A DNA stretch of 64,000 nucleotides from Collinsella sp. (GCA_019419505.1 DXZS01000006.1:70041-134040); one strand, 5' to 3'. Positions 41,003-50,582 are shown, numbered from the stretch's first letter. Notes: generated by a model from the sequence alone, not told the origin. Program-made: numbers and translations.

Positions 41003-42223
41003 ATGCATCTAGCCCGTCGTGCCTGGTGCCGAACATATCAGACGGTTTTTCGCATTGCATTGCCGATCCTGCCCTATACCGAGCCGCGCATTTTAGAGCA
41101 TGCCGAGGATGTGCCCGCGGTGCTTCAAAAGCGCTCGATCCAGAAGGTCCTTATCGTGACGGATCCCGGCATTGCCCGTCTGGGGCTCACGGCACCGCTC
41201 GAGACGGCGCTCGCATGCAGGGGGATTGGCGTTACGGTCTATGCCGAAACGCGTGCAAACCCCACGGTTTCAAACGTGGAAGAAGCGGCGTCCCTGTATC
41301 GAGAGAGCGCCTGCCAGGCCATTATCGGTTTTGGCGGAGGATCGGCCATGGACTGCGCCAAGGGCGTGGGTGCACGCATCACGCAGCCAAGCAAGCCCAT
41401 CAACAAGATGCGCGGCCTGCTGCGGATTCATCGTCGCCTGCCGCTGCTTATCGCCGTTCCCACTACGGCAGGCACGGGAAGCGAGGTCACGCTCGCGGCG
41501 GTTATCACCGATGACGAGACGCACTACAAGTACCCCATTAACGACTTTGTGCTTATCCCGCGCTTTGCGGTGCACGACCCCGAGTTTACGCGCGGTCTGC
41601 CCGCCTCCATTACGGGGCAGACGGGTATGGACGCCCTGACGCATGCCGTCGAGGCCTTTATCGGGCGAAGCACCACGCCCTATACGCGTAAGATGGCGCG
41701 ACAGGCGGTGCAGCTCATCCACGACAATTTGCTCGAGGCCTATGAGCATGGCGACGACATGCGTGCGCGTCGCAATATGCTTTCGGCGGCGTATAAGGCG
41801 GGCGTTGCGTTTACCCGCTCCTATGTTGGATACGTTCACGCCATCGCACACAGCTTGGGTGGGCGTTACGGGATTCCGCACGGCTTGGCCAACGCTATCA
41901 TCCTGCCGCACATGCTTCGCGCTTATGGTGACGCCGCCGCCCCCAAGCTTGCCGATCTTGCTCGCATGGCGGGCATTGCGCCGGCTACCGCGCAGGACAG
42001 TCTTGCGGCCGAGGCCTTTATCGATTGGGTCGACCGCATGAACGAGGCCCTGGGAATCCCCAAATATGTCTCGGGCATTCGCCGCTCCGACATTCCCGAG
42101 ATGGCGGCGCATGCCGATGCCGAGGCCAATCCGCTGTACCCCGTTCCGCTTTTGATGGACCGCTTGGAGCTCGAGCGTATGTACGAGGTCGTCGCGGGTG
42201 GTATGTTTGAGGACGAGAACTAG
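41003..42223 (+). CDS. Iron-containing alcohol dehydrogenase
   Basis: A 406-residue group III (Fe-type) dehydrogenase that interconverts alcohols and aldehydes with NAD(P)H. The cofactor-binding GFGGGSAMDCAKG is near residues 109-121, and the signature PTTAGTGSEVT follows. The metal ligands fall in GMDALTHAVEAF and in HAIAHSLGGRYGIPHGLANAIILPHM. ATG follows AAGGAG. The aldehyde dehydrogenase gene starts 9 bp after its stop, so the pair forms an operon that could turn over a shared aldehyde. The precise substrate is unknown. An inverted repeat lies at the likely transcription start. Confidence 0.92.
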   Translation: MHLARRAWCRTYQTVFRIALPILPYTEPRILEHAEDVPAVLQKRSIQKVLIVTDPGIARLGLTAPLETALACRGIGVTVYAETRANPTVSNVEEAASLYRESACQAIIGFGGGSAMDCAKGVGARITQPSKPINKMRGLLRIHRRLPLLIAVPTTAGTGSEVTLAAVITDDETHYKYPINDFVLIPRFAVHDPEFTRGLPASITGQTGMDALTHAVEAFIGRSTTPYTRKMARQAVQLIHDNLLEAYEHGDDMRARRNMLSAAYKAGVAFTRSYVGYVHAIAHSLGGRYGIPHGLANAIILPHMLRAYGDAAAPKLADLARMAGIAPATAQDSLAAEAFIDWVDRMNEALGIPKYVSGIRRSDIPEMAAHADAEANPLYPVPLLMDRLELERMYEVVAGGMFEDEN

Positions 42224-42232
42224 GAGGGTGCC

Positions 42233-43612
42233 ATGAACACCGAGGAAATTGCGCGCATCGTCGGCGATCAGCGCACTTACTTTAAAACGCACGCTACGTT
42301 TGATGTCGATGCCCGACGTCGCGCGCTCGTGAGTTTACGCGATGCGGTACGGGCGCACGAGGCCGATATTGCCCATGCACTCAAGACCGATTTGGGAAAG
42401 TCGCATGACGAGGCATATATGTGCGAGATCGGTACGTCGCTTTCCGAGATTCGTCATCAGATCGCTCACGTGGCTCGATGGAGTCGTCCGCGCCTGCGTC
42501 CGTGTGACCTTGCCAACGCCGTGAGTGTGTGTAAAACGCAAGCCGTGCCCTATGGCGTCACGCTCATCATGGCCCCGTGGAACTACCCATTTTTGCTAAC
42601 ACTCGAGCCGCTCGCCGGCGCCCTTGCCGCGGGCAATACTGTGGCCATCAAGCCGAGCGCCTATGCTCCGGCATCGAGTGCGGTGCTCAAGCAAATCTGT
42701 GAAGAGGCATTTGATCCGCGCCTGGTGACGGTTGTCGAGGGCGGGCGCGCCGAGAACGAAGCGCTGCTCGATGAGTGCTGGGACAAGATCTTCTTTACCG
42801 GTAGCGTTCCGGTCGGCAAACTCGTCATGGAGCGCGCAAGTAAAAACCTTACGCCCGTGACGCTTGAGCTGGGCGGAAAGAGCCCCTGTATCGTGGATGC
42901 GACGGCAAACTTGAAGGTTGCGGCGCGGCGTATCGCCTTTGGTAAATGGCTCAACGTGGGGCAGACCTGCGTGGCGCCCGACTACCTGCTGGTCGATGCG
43001 CGCGTGCATGACGAGCTGCTGGACCTCATCAGGGAAGAGGCCCGCCGTATGTTTGGCGAGCATCCGCTCGATAACGAGGATTACGGGCATATCGTCAACG
43101 CCAAGCATTTTGCGCGCGTGCGTGGGCTGATCGATCCCGATAAGGTTGTGCTTGGAGGCACGGCGCGCGAGTCATCGCTCAAGATTGAGCCGACGATCCT
43201 AGACGGCGTGACCCCCGATGACGCCGTGATGCAGGAGGAGATTTTCGGCCCCATCTTGCCGGTGCTGACGTTTGAGAGCCTAGACGAGGCCGAGACGTTT
43301 ATTACGGATCGTCCGACGCCGCTGGCTCTGTATATCTTTAGCCAGGATCGCGCAGTTCAGCAGCGCTTTGTGCGTTACGTGCCCTTTGGCGGCGGCTGCG
43401 TCAACGACACGATTATGCACTTGGCTACGAGCCATATGGGCTTTGGTGGCATGGGTGCGAGCGGTATGGGGCAGTACCATGGACGCGAGAGCTTCGATAC
43501 GTTTAGCCACAAGAAGAGCATCGTGAACAAGGCAACGTGGCTGGACGTGCCATTCCGCTATGCTCCTTACGCAAGCTGGAAGCACAAGTTCGTGCGCATG
43601 TTTGTGCATTAG
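42233..43612 (+). CDS. Aldehyde dehydrogenase (class 3-like)
   Basis: A 459-residue NAD(P)-dependent aldehyde dehydrogenase of the short class 3 / YwdH-type group. Catalytic residues are visible: Asn in APWNYPF, Glu in TLELGGKSP and Cys in NVGQTCVAPDY, plus the FTGSVPVGK cofactor loop and EEIFGPILPV. Length and C-terminal FDTFSHKKSIV region are typical. It is the second gene of an operon with the Fe-type alcohol dehydrogenase. Aldehyde detoxification or fermentation-linked use is likely. The ribosome binding site is GGAGG, 6 bases from the ATG. Confidence 0.93.
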   Translation: MNTEEIARIVGDQRTYFKTHATFDVDARRRALVSLRDAVRAHEADIAHALKTDLGKSHDEAYMCEIGTSLSEIRHQIAHVARWSRPRLRPCDLANAVSVCKTQAVPYGVTLIMAPWNYPFLLTLEPLAGALAAGNTVAIKPSAYAPASSAVLKQICEEAFDPRLVTVVEGGRAENEALLDECWDKIFFTGSVPVGKLVMERASKNLTPVTLELGGKSPCIVDATANLKVAARRIAFGKWLNVGQTCVAPDYLLVDARVHDELLDLIREEARRMFGEHPLDNEDYGHIVNAKHFARVRGLIDPDKVVLGGTARESSLKIEPTILDGVTPDDAVMQEEIFGPILPVLTFESLDEAETFITDRPTPLALYIFSQDRAVQQRFVRYVPFGGGCVNDTIMHLATSHMGFGGMGASGMGQYHGRESFDTFSHKKSIVNKATWLDVPFRYAPYASWKHKFVRMFVH

Positions 43613-43735
43613 AATCAGATGGCGTAGCGACAAACGGTCGAAAAGGCGCGGGTGGGGCGAATTTGTGTCCGCACGGACCCGTAGACTTCTCAATAAGGTT
43701 AAACACCGGTTTATCCGGCCGTTAGGGGAGCTGCT

Positions 43736-44062
43736 ATGTACGAGCCTTCACGTGTTCTTCTGTCGTTTCATATCGCAGGATTTCAATATGCCGATGGCAC
43801 CTTGGTCCTGGGCGATCTTAAAGCGGGCGATAAACTGACACTGTGCGCCGAGCGCGATAATCCCCATGACCCCGAGGCAGTTGCGATCTACTATGGCAAG
43901 ACCAAACTTGGCTACGTTCCGGGAAACGAGGTCGGCCCGCTGTCCTTGATGATGTATTACGGCCACGAGGACGTATTTGAGGCTCGCGTGCAACAGGTTG
44001 CTCCCGAGCGCAGCCCGTGGCACCAGGTGCGCGTTGGCCTCTATGTGGTGGATGCTCGCTAG
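43736..44062 (+). CDS. Stand-alone HIRAN-domain protein
   Basis: A 108-residue protein made of one HIRAN domain, a small beta-barrel that in eukaryotic HLTF binds 3' DNA ends and in bacteria is often linked to nucleases or helicases. Seen motifs: SFHIAGFQYADG at the start, the conserved LCAERDNPHDPEAVAIYY core and KLGYVPGNEVG. ATG follows GGGGAGCTGCT. It is 19 bp upstream of a 59-residue gene and close to a phosphoesterase gene, with which it may be co-transcribed. DNA-end recognition is inferred from the family. Confidence 0.88.
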   Translation: MYEPSRVLLSFHIAGFQYADGTLVLGDLKAGDKLTLCAERDNPHDPEAVAIYYGKTKLGYVPGNEVGPLSLMMYYGHEDVFEARVQQVAPERSPWHQVRVGLYVVDAR

Positions 44063-44080
44063 TCGGCAAGGGAGGCGGCC

Positions 44081-44260
44081 ATGTTTGATGACGACGACCT
44101 ATTCAATCTGACAGACGATTCGTTTGAGTGGGATCTGCTACTCGATGACGATGAGTTGGAGCAGGATCGTAGGAAACGGCAGGGCAAGAAAACTCAGGGT
44201 GACGCTTCGAAAAAGCAAGACAAACGCCGCCGCGGCCTGTTCGGCGGGCTCTTTGGCTAA
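44081..44260 (+). CDS. Small charged protein (59 aa), unknown function
   Basis: Too short for usual gene lists but well supported: ATG at 44081 follows GGGAGG at a good distance, and it starts 19 bp after the HIRAN gene. The first half is strongly acidic (DDDD, LLLDDDELE), the middle strongly basic (RRKRQGKK, KKQDKRRR) and the end GLFGGLFG. Such a split-charge peptide could be a protein partner of its neighbour or a nucleic-acid or membrane-associated peptide. No family is recognised. Confidence 0.65.
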   Translation: MFDDDDLFNLTDDSFEWDLLLDDDELEQDRRKRQGKKTQGDASKKQDKRRRGLFGGLFG

Positions 44261-44326
44261 CCGCCGTATCGCTGTGTCTGTATACTTAGCACGAGTTTGA
44301 CGCGTTGCGAAATGAGGGCATAGACG

Positions 44327-44872
44327 ATGATGTGGTTTACCGCCGACCTGCACCTGGGCGATACGAATATCTTGCACGACATGGATCGGCCGTTTGATTC
44401 GGTCGAGGAGATGAACCGCAAGGTCATCGATGCCATCAATGAGTGCGTGGCTGCGGACGACCGCCTCTATATCTTGGGAGACTTTACGTATCGCTTGCCC
44501 ATGGCGGAGGCGGTGCGCCTGCGCGAGCGTATCGAATGCAAGAATGTGACGCTCATCTGCGGTAACCATGACGGCGACTGGGAAGATCCCGACGCCCCGC
44601 AAATTTGGGAAGACGTGCGCGATTACCTGGAGGTTGCTCCCGGCTATGCCAAGGGCCATCGTCTGGTGATGAGCCATTACCCCATGCTCAGCTGGAATGG
44701 TAAGGCGCGTGGCGCCATCATGCTACACGGGCATATCCACAGCAGAGGAGACCGCACCAACGCACGCAACCGCGATCGCGAGCGCCCCATTTACCGCTAC
44801 GATGTGGGCCTCGACGCCAACGAGTACAAGCCCGTAAGCCGCGACCAGATTCTTAGCTTCTTTGGGCTATAG
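44327..44872 (+). CDS. Calcineurin-like metallophosphoesterase
   Basis: A 181-residue phosphoesterase with the full metal-binding set: TADLHLGD (residues 5-12), ILGDFTY (D-x-x-x), ICGNHDGDWED (GNHD), MSHYP and LHGHIHSR (GHxH). It resembles small YfcE-like or phage-type phosphodiesterases. The start is the double ATG at 44327/44330 after GAGGGC. The gene ends directly at a large terminator hairpin. It may share a transcript with the HIRAN gene. The substrate is unknown. Confidence 0.9.
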   Translation: MMWFTADLHLGDTNILHDMDRPFDSVEEMNRKVIDAINECVAADDRLYILGDFTYRLPMAEAVRLRERIECKNVTLICGNHDGDWEDPDAPQIWEDVRDYLEVAPGYAKGHRLVMSHYPMLSWNGKARGAIMLHGHIHSRGDRTNARNRDRERPIYRYDVGLDANEYKPVSRDQILSFFGL

Positions 44873-44925
44873 GGCGCCAGAACCACCACAAAGGGGACAG
44901 GCACCTTTGTGGTGGCTCTGGCGCC
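44873..44925 (+). terminator. Long hairpin directly after a stop codon (family B palindrome copy 2)
   Basis: GGCGCCAGA and TCTGGCGCC form the base, continued inward by CCACCACAAAGG and CCTTTGTGGTGG with GGACAGGCA in the loop, giving about 21 paired bases. The inner part closely matches the terminator at 6967-6997. It starts on the base after the phosphoesterase stop codon. Confidence 0.75.
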
Positions 44926-45011
44926 GTTGACATTATGGCGGCGGCGCTTTTTTGTCCGTGCGGCGCGGTAGAGTGTAGGCGGTTGAAATTTGCGTCCATC
45001 GAGGAGCTGCT

Positions 45012-46769
45012 ATGAATGAGATCAAGTGCCCGCATTGTGGCGAAGTCTTTAAGGTCGATGCATCCGGCTATGCGGATATCGTCAAGCAGGTGCGCGATGC
45101 CGAGTTTTCGCGCGACTTGGATGAGCGTGTGAAGGCAGTCCAGCGCGAGGGCGAGCAGGCGCTGGAGCTTGAGCGCTCGCGTTCGATGGCTGCTTTGCAG
45201 GAGGCAGAGTCTCAGCGCAACGCTCAGCTCGTTGAGCAGAAGAACGCTGCGGCTCAGCAACTGGCACAAGAGGTTGCCAAGCGCGATGCTGAGCTTGCCG
45301 AGCTGCGCGCTAAGCTCGAGGGCGCTGCCGCAGAGCGCGAGAGTGCAAGCCAGCGCGCGGCGGTAGAGGCACGAGCCAATGCTCAAAAGGAAAATGCCGA
45401 ACTCCAGCGTGAGATTGATAGCCTGCGTGCGCAGCTTGGGCGCAAAGATGACGAAGCAAAGCTTGCCGAGTCGGCGGCGCGCAACGCTGCTCAAAACGAT
45501 TTAGCTGCGCGCGACGCTCAGATTGCTGAGCTGCAGGCCAGGCTCGCCGCGGCGGACAAAGCCCAGGAGATGGCGCTTGCCGCTGCCGCGGCAGAGTCGC
45601 AGCGTGAGCTCGATGCCGCTCGCAGCGAGGCCGAGCGCGCGCTTACTGACTATCGCGCGAAGGCGCAGGAGAAGTTTTCCGCCGCAAAGGCTCAGTCCGA
45701 GCAAGAGGCCGAGGGCCTGCGTGCCCAGCTGCGCGAGCAGGAACTGATGGCAAAAATGAACCTGTCAGAGGCGGTCGCCGCGGCGGAGCGAGAGCGCGAT
45801 GAGGCACGTGCCAAACTGACGAGCGAGCTGGCTGTGCGCGATTCTCGCGAGGAACAGGCCAAGGCGGCACACGAGCTCGAGCTTGCGCAGGCCAAGCGTG
45901 CGAGCGATGACCTGATTCGCTACAAGGATGAAGAGATCGAGCGCCTTAAGGACATGAAGGTCCGCCTGTCCACCAAGATGGTGGGCGAGTCGCTCGAGCA
46001 GCACTGCGAGACCGAGTTTAACCGTCTGCGCATGACGGCGTTTCCTAACGCGTACTTCGAGAAGGATAACGATGCGTCCGAGGGCACCAAGGGCGACTTT
46101 ATCTTCCGCGAGTGCGACGCAAGCGGTAACGAGGTCATTTCGATTATGTTCGAGATGAAAAACGAGAACGACGAGACCGCGACCAAACATAAAAACGAGG
46201 ACTTCTTTAAGAAACTCGATCACGATCGTCGCCAGAAAGGCTGTGAGTACGCGGTGCTCTGCACGTTGCTCGAACCCGAGAGCGAGCTTTACAACGCCGG
46301 CATCGTGGACGTGAGCTATCGCTACGAGAAGATGTACGTGATTCGCCCACAGTTCTTTATTCCCATGATCACGCTTCTTCGCAACGCCGCCATGGGTTCG
46401 CTGCGCTATAAGCAGGAGCTGGCGGAGTACAAACAGCAGAATATCGACGTCACGAACTTCGAAGCCAAGATGGAAAAGTTCAAGAATGATTTCGGTCGCA
46501 ACTACGAGATCGCGAGCCGAAAGTTCCAAACGGCGATTGATGAGATCGACAAGACGATTAGCCATCTGCAGAAAACCAAGGAGGCGTTGCTGTCCTCCGA
46601 GAACAATCTGCGCCTAGCCAACAAGAAGGCCGACGATCTTACCATTCGCAAGCTCACGTGGGGCAACAAGACCATGAAAGCAGCGTTTGACGAGGCACGC
46701 GGGGCTGCGACAGAGACAAACGATGAGCCAGCCGAGGCGGATTCGTATGAGGTCGAGGATGCCGAGTAA
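45012..46769 (+). CDS. DUF2130 protein: zinc-ribbon, coiled coil, nuclease-like domain
   Basis: A 585-residue protein. Residues 1-15 carry a half zinc ribbon (KCPHCGEVF). A very long Ala/Glu/Gln/Arg coiled coil spans about residues 30-330. The C-terminal DUF2130 domain (about 335-560) has the pattern of a PD-(D/E)XK nuclease: GDFIFRE and later ISIMFEMKNEND, followed by HKNEDFFKKLDHDRRQKGCEYAVL. Only the domain name is known; the catalytic activity is inferred. ATG follows GAGGAGCTGCT. It is a single gene between hairpins. Confidence 0.88.
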   Translation: MNEIKCPHCGEVFKVDASGYADIVKQVRDAEFSRDLDERVKAVQREGEQALELERSRSMAALQEAESQRNAQLVEQKNAAAQQLAQEVAKRDAELAELRAKLEGAAAERESASQRAAVEARANAQKENAELQREIDSLRAQLGRKDDEAKLAESAARNAAQNDLAARDAQIAELQARLAAADKAQEMALAAAAAESQRELDAARSEAERALTDYRAKAQEKFSAAKAQSEQEAEGLRAQLREQELMAKMNLSEAVAAAERERDEARAKLTSELAVRDSREEQAKAAHELELAQAKRASDDLIRYKDEEIERLKDMKVRLSTKMVGESLEQHCETEFNRLRMTAFPNAYFEKDNDASEGTKGDFIFRECDASGNEVISIMFEMKNENDETATKHKNEDFFKKLDHDRRQKGCEYAVLCTLLEPESELYNAGIVDVSYRYEKMYVIRPQFFIPMITLLRNAAMGSLRYKQELAEYKQQNIDVTNFEAKMEKFKNDFGRNYEIASRKFQTAIDEIDKTISHLQKTKEALLSSENNLRLANKKADDLTIRKLTWGNKTMKAAFDEARGAATETNDEPAEADSYEVEDAE

Positions 46770-46792
46770 GGCATAGCGTATAGTGCAAAAGT

Positions 46793-46822
46793 GGGGCCGC
46801 TGGCGATATTGCCAGCGGCCCC
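46793..46822. terminator. Terminator between convergent DUF2130 and helicase genes
   Basis: GGGGCCGCTGGC and GCCAGCGGCCCC form a perfect 12-bp stem with a 6-base loop, followed by GTTTCGTT on the plus strand and ACTTTTG on the minus strand. Confidence 0.85.
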
Positions 46823-46843
46823 GTTTCGTTCCGGTAAGTTCGG

Positions 46844-49525
46844 CTAGACTTCGAGCAGGTTCTCGATAAAGCCGACACGGTAGTTTTTGAAGATGACCTC
46901 GCCGCCGTCTTGCGTGGCGTCCAGGTCGACATCGCCCATGATGCCAAAGTCGTGGTCGCCATCCTCGTCGGCAAAGATCTGGTGCACGTGCCATACGTGC
47001 GCGGTCTTCTCGTCGGACTCGTCAATGGAAAACATCGCGGCGCTGCGGGCATCTCCGTCGGTGAGGATCTCCTCGTGCTGCTCATGGTAGGCATCGAGCG
47101 CCTTTTGCCAGCGGATTTCGCTCATGCCCCAGTCGTCGTCGAGCTCGCCCAGGTCGCGAACGTGCTCGCGAGCGGCAAGGGTCACGCGGCGGAAGAGCGC
47201 GTTGCGCACCAACAGCGTGCAGCCGCGGCGGTCCGCCACGACCTCGTCGATGCCCTGCGGCGGCGCGGCGTCGAGGGCTGCCGGGTTGCCGGCGTTCTCC
47301 CACTCGTCCACCAGGCTCGAGTCCACCGAGCGCACCACAAAGCCCAGCCACGAGATAATGTCGCGCAGGCGCTCGTCGCGCTTCTCGATGGGCACGGTGC
47401 GGTCGAGTGAACGGTAGGCCTCGGCTAGGTAGCGCAGCAGAATGCCCTCGGAGCGGGCGATGCCGAGCTTTTGAATGTAGCCCTTAAAATCGCTCGCGCC
47501 TTCCAGCATATCGCGCAGGACGCTCTTGGGAGAGAGCTGATAGTCGTTTGCCCAGGGCACTTCCTGGCAGTACTTGTCAAAGGCGCCGTCGAGCAAATCC
47601 TCGAGCGGCTTTTCGTACGTGACGTCTTGAATGCGCTCCAAGCGCTCCTCATACTCGACGCCGTCAGCCTTCATTTCGGCCATCGCGCGGTCGCGCGCGG
47701 CGCGCTCCTGTGCGCGCAGCACCTGCTTGGGGTCCTCGAGCGTTGCCTCGACCATCGAGATTAGATCCATGGTATAGGTCTCGCTCTCGGGATCGAGCAG
47801 CTCCAACGCGGCAAGCAAGAACGGCGAGAGTGGCTGATCGAGCGCGAAGTCCTCGGGCAGATCGACCGTCAGCGCATAGTCGATGTCCGGTGCGGCGTCA
47901 GCCGGGGCGTCGGGTGCGGGCGGCACCTCGGTGCGAACGACGACGCCGGAATCGATGAGCGTGGCGAAGATTTCGTCGGCGCGAACCTCGAGCTTGGCCT
48001 TTTCTTCGGGGGTCTGCAGGCTCGTCTCGATGAGGTCGTGTACGCGGGCGCGGGCATCGCCGCCCTGTTCGACCACGCTAATCACCATGGAGTGCGTGAT
48101 GCGCAGGCGCGGCTTAAGCGTCTCGGGCTGCGTCTCAATCAGGCGCTCAAAGGTCTGCTTGTTCCAGGTGACAAAACCCTCGGGGGCTTTTTTCTTTTTA
48201 ATCTTACGGAGTTTTTTGGGGTCGTCGCCCGCTTTGGCCATAAGCTTGGCATTCTCGATCTCGTGCTCGGGTGCCTCGGCAATCACCATGCCCTCGGTAT
48301 CGAAGCCCGAGCGGCCGGCGCGACCGGCAATCTGATGAAACTCGCGGGCGCGCAGACGACGCATCTTGTAGCCGTCGAACTTGGTGAGCGCGGTGAGTAC
48401 CACGGTGTGGATGGGTACGTTGATGCCGACGCCGAGCGTATCGGTGCCGCAGATGACGGGCAACAGGCCCTGTTGTGCCAAGCGCTCGACCAGCAGACGA
48501 TAGCGCGGCAACATGCCAGCATGGTGCACGCCGACGCCGCATCCGAGCAAGCGCTTAAGAATCTTGCCAAAGGCCGTGGAGAAGCTCGTGCCTTTGGCAG
48601 CTTCCTTAATGGCCTCGCGCTGCGCCTTGCTGGCGATGCCAAAATTGGCGAGCGACTGCGCCGTCGCAAGGGCGGCATCCTGGCTAAAGTGCACGATATA
48701 GAGCGGGGCCTCGCCACGGCGCATGGCGAGCTCGACGGTGCCCTCGAGGGAGGTCGTCACATAGTCGTAGCTCAGCGGAACAGGACGCGGGGCGTCGACA
48801 ACCAAGTCGCAAGCAGCGCCGGTGTGCTCCTCGAGTGAGGCGGCGATGGCAGTGACATCGCCGAGCGTGGCGCTCATGAGCATAAACTGCGTGTGGGGCA
48901 GGGTGAGCAGCGGCACCTGCCAGGCCCAACCGCGGTCGGGGTCGGCAAAGTAGTGGAACTCATCCATGGCCACGCAGCCCACATCGGCGTCCTCACCCTC
49001 GCGCAGCGCATCGTTAGCAAGGATTTCGGCCGTGCAGCAGATGACGGGTGCCTTGGTGTTGATATGCGTGTCGCCGGTGATCATGCCGACGTTATCGCGG
49101 CCGAGCACCTGCACAAGGTCGAAGAACTTTTCGCTGACCAGGGCCTTGATGGGGGCCGTGTAATAACAACGCTTACCCTGCGCCATGCCCATAAAGAGCA
49201 TACCCAGCGCGACGAGCGATTTACCCGATCCGGTCGGTGTGCCTAAGATGACGTGATCGCCGGCTGCCAGGTCCATGAGGGCCTCTTCTTGGTGATCCCA
49301 CAGTTCAATACCGCGATCGCTCGTCCATTCAAAGAAACGCTCGAAGGCCTGGTCGGGCGTGAGCCATGGCTCGGGCTCACTGCCATCCTCGGGCTCCCAC
49401 CAGGTGGGGGAGAGCGCGCCGAGCGAGCCAAACTCGGCTTCGGTTCCCGTGCCGCCCGAGAATGAGCTGGCGGCGCCGGCGCCGGAGACGGTGCTGGCGG
49501 CGGTATCTGTCGTGGTCTGTGCCAT
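46844..49525 (-). CDS. Ski2/Mtr4-like DEAD/DEAH-box helicase with DUF3516 domain
   Basis: An 893-residue superfamily 2 helicase typical of actinobacteria (HelY-like). Walker A is GTPTGSGKS (95-103), Walker B is the variant DEFH (188-191), motif III is SATLGD, and motifs IV to VI are seen around VHHAGMLPRYR, GTDTLGVGINVPI and QIAGRAGRSGFD. The C-terminal DUF3516 region follows from about residue 480 to the end and is mostly helical. It probably unwinds RNA or RNA-DNA hybrids in RNA processing or decay. ATG at 49525 follows GAGAGAAAG. trmB lies 98 bp upstream on the same strand. Confidence 0.92.
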   Translation of the reverse strand: MAQTTTDTAASTVSGAGAASSFSGGTGTEAEFGSLGALSPTWWEPEDGSEPEPWLTPDQAFERFFEWTSDRGIELWDHQEEALMDLAAGDHVILGTPTGSGKSLVALGMLFMGMAQGKRCYYTAPIKALVSEKFFDLVQVLGRDNVGMITGDTHINTKAPVICCTAEILANDALREGEDADVGCVAMDEFHYFADPDRGWAWQVPLLTLPHTQFMLMSATLGDVTAIAASLEEHTGAACDLVVDAPRPVPLSYDYVTTSLEGTVELAMRRGEAPLYIVHFSQDAALATAQSLANFGIASKAQREAIKEAAKGTSFSTAFGKILKRLLGCGVGVHHAGMLPRYRLLVERLAQQGLLPVICGTDTLGVGINVPIHTVVLTALTKFDGYKMRRLRAREFHQIAGRAGRSGFDTEGMVIAEAPEHEIENAKLMAKAGDDPKKLRKIKKKKAPEGFVTWNKQTFERLIETQPETLKPRLRITHSMVISVVEQGGDARARVHDLIETSLQTPEEKAKLEVRADEIFATLIDSGVVVRTEVPPAPDAPADAAPDIDYALTVDLPEDFALDQPLSPFLLAALELLDPESETYTMDLISMVEATLEDPKQVLRAQERAARDRAMAEMKADGVEYEERLERIQDVTYEKPLEDLLDGAFDKYCQEVPWANDYQLSPKSVLRDMLEGASDFKGYIQKLGIARSEGILLRYLAEAYRSLDRTVPIEKRDERLRDIISWLGFVVRSVDSSLVDEWENAGNPAALDAAPPQGIDEVVADRRGCTLLVRNALFRRVTLAAREHVRDLGELDDDWGMSEIRWQKALDAYHEQHEEILTDGDARSAAMFSIDESDEKTAHVWHVHQIFADEDGDHDFGIMGDVDLDATQDGGEVIFKNYRVGFIENLLEV

Positions 49526-49623
49526 GTGTTTGCTTTCTCTCGCGATTGTCCGCCAACTATTATGGCGTAGCGGCGGCGCGGAGCGGCAGCGCGCGAGAAA
49601 ATGCAGGAAATGGGCGTGCGGTG

Positions 49624-50463
49624 CTAGCGTTCCTGAGGCAGGCGCTTCTTGCCTTTCCGGGCACGGTTTCTAAAGTTCTCGACGGCCTCTTCCATGCCCA
49701 GGGGTACATAGGTGAGCTCATCGAGGTTATCGGGCAGGTAGCAGGCAAGGCTTTGCTCCTGCATGCGGCCCGCCGTGAGCGCATCGTCGGTTGGCTGCGC
49801 ACCGGGTGTGGCGCAAATGCCATAGACGACGGCGCCCATCTCGCGCGTGCGGCATTCATATTCGGTCTCGGGATGCTCGGGATGGTCGCGGCGAACGTCG
49901 TCGCTTACCCAAAGTGTGTCGTAGCCTGCCGCGGCAAACTGCCCCAGGGCGTAGTCGCGCAGTGGCTTGCTGTCGGTTCGCAGCGTGACGGTGGCGCCGG
50001 CTGCAAAGAGCGGGCGGTAGATCATCAGATGGTCGACATGGACGAGTCGTTTTTTGGCGTACTTGGCCTTGGGCTGCGGCGTGGGAAAGTTAATGGTGAT
50101 GGCATCGAGCTCGCCTGCGGCAAATAGCTGCGGCAGCGATGCGGCGCCTCGGGGCAGAACGAGTGCGTTGGTCAGTTCCTGCTCGCAGATTTTCTGTGCG
50201 GCATAGGCGATGCAGATGGGCTCCTGGTCCATGCCGATAAAGAGGGTGTTTGGCTCGTGGGCCGCGCGCTCTACAAGGTACGTTCCCTTGCCACAACCAA
50301 GGTCCAGGTGAAGGTGTTCGAAGGGCTTGCTGCCAACTGGCGCACAGGCCTCGCGCCAATCTCCGGCATAGGCCTCGGGGTTCGTCTCAATTGCATCGGC
50401 GTAGCGCTCCAGGCGCTCCTCGAGCACAAAGTTCTTAGGCGTGCGAACGTGGACGGCTCCCAT
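49624..50463 (-). CDS. trmB: tRNA (guanine-N7-)-methyltransferase TrmB
   Basis: A 279-residue class I methyltransferase forming m7G46 in tRNA. The SAM site is LHLDLGCGKGTYLVERA (about residues 51-67) and the family motif region FIGMDQEPICIAYAAQKI follows. The usual NFPDPWPKxRH motif reads INFPTPQPKAKYAKKRLV, a divergent form, and the C-terminal TEYECRTREMGAVVYGI is conserved. ATG follows AAGGAG. The C-terminus is about 60 residues longer than in E. coli and ends in a basic tail (ARKGKKRLPQER). It lies upstream of the DUF3516 helicase gene, consistent with RNA functions in this area. Confidence 0.9.
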   Translation of the reverse strand: MGAVHVRTPKNFVLEERLERYADAIETNPEAYAGDWREACAPVGSKPFEHLHLDLGCGKGTYLVERAAHEPNTLFIGMDQEPICIAYAAQKICEQELTNALVLPRGAASLPQLFAAGELDAITINFPTPQPKAKYAKKRLVHVDHLMIYRPLFAAGATVTLRTDSKPLRDYALGQFAAAGYDTLWVSDDVRRDHPEHPETEYECRTREMGAVVYGICATPGAQPTDDALTAGRMQEQSLACYLPDNLDELTYVPLGMEEAVENFRNRARKGKKRLPQER

Positions 50464-50582
50464 GAGGCTCCTTGGTCATAAGTATGGAACGTATAGCTGC
50501 GCGTTCCGTCAATGGGTTGAAAAGGGGGTGGGCATAGTTTGCCCGAAAGACGCGGTGCGGCTCGACGGCGAGTCGTCGGTGC

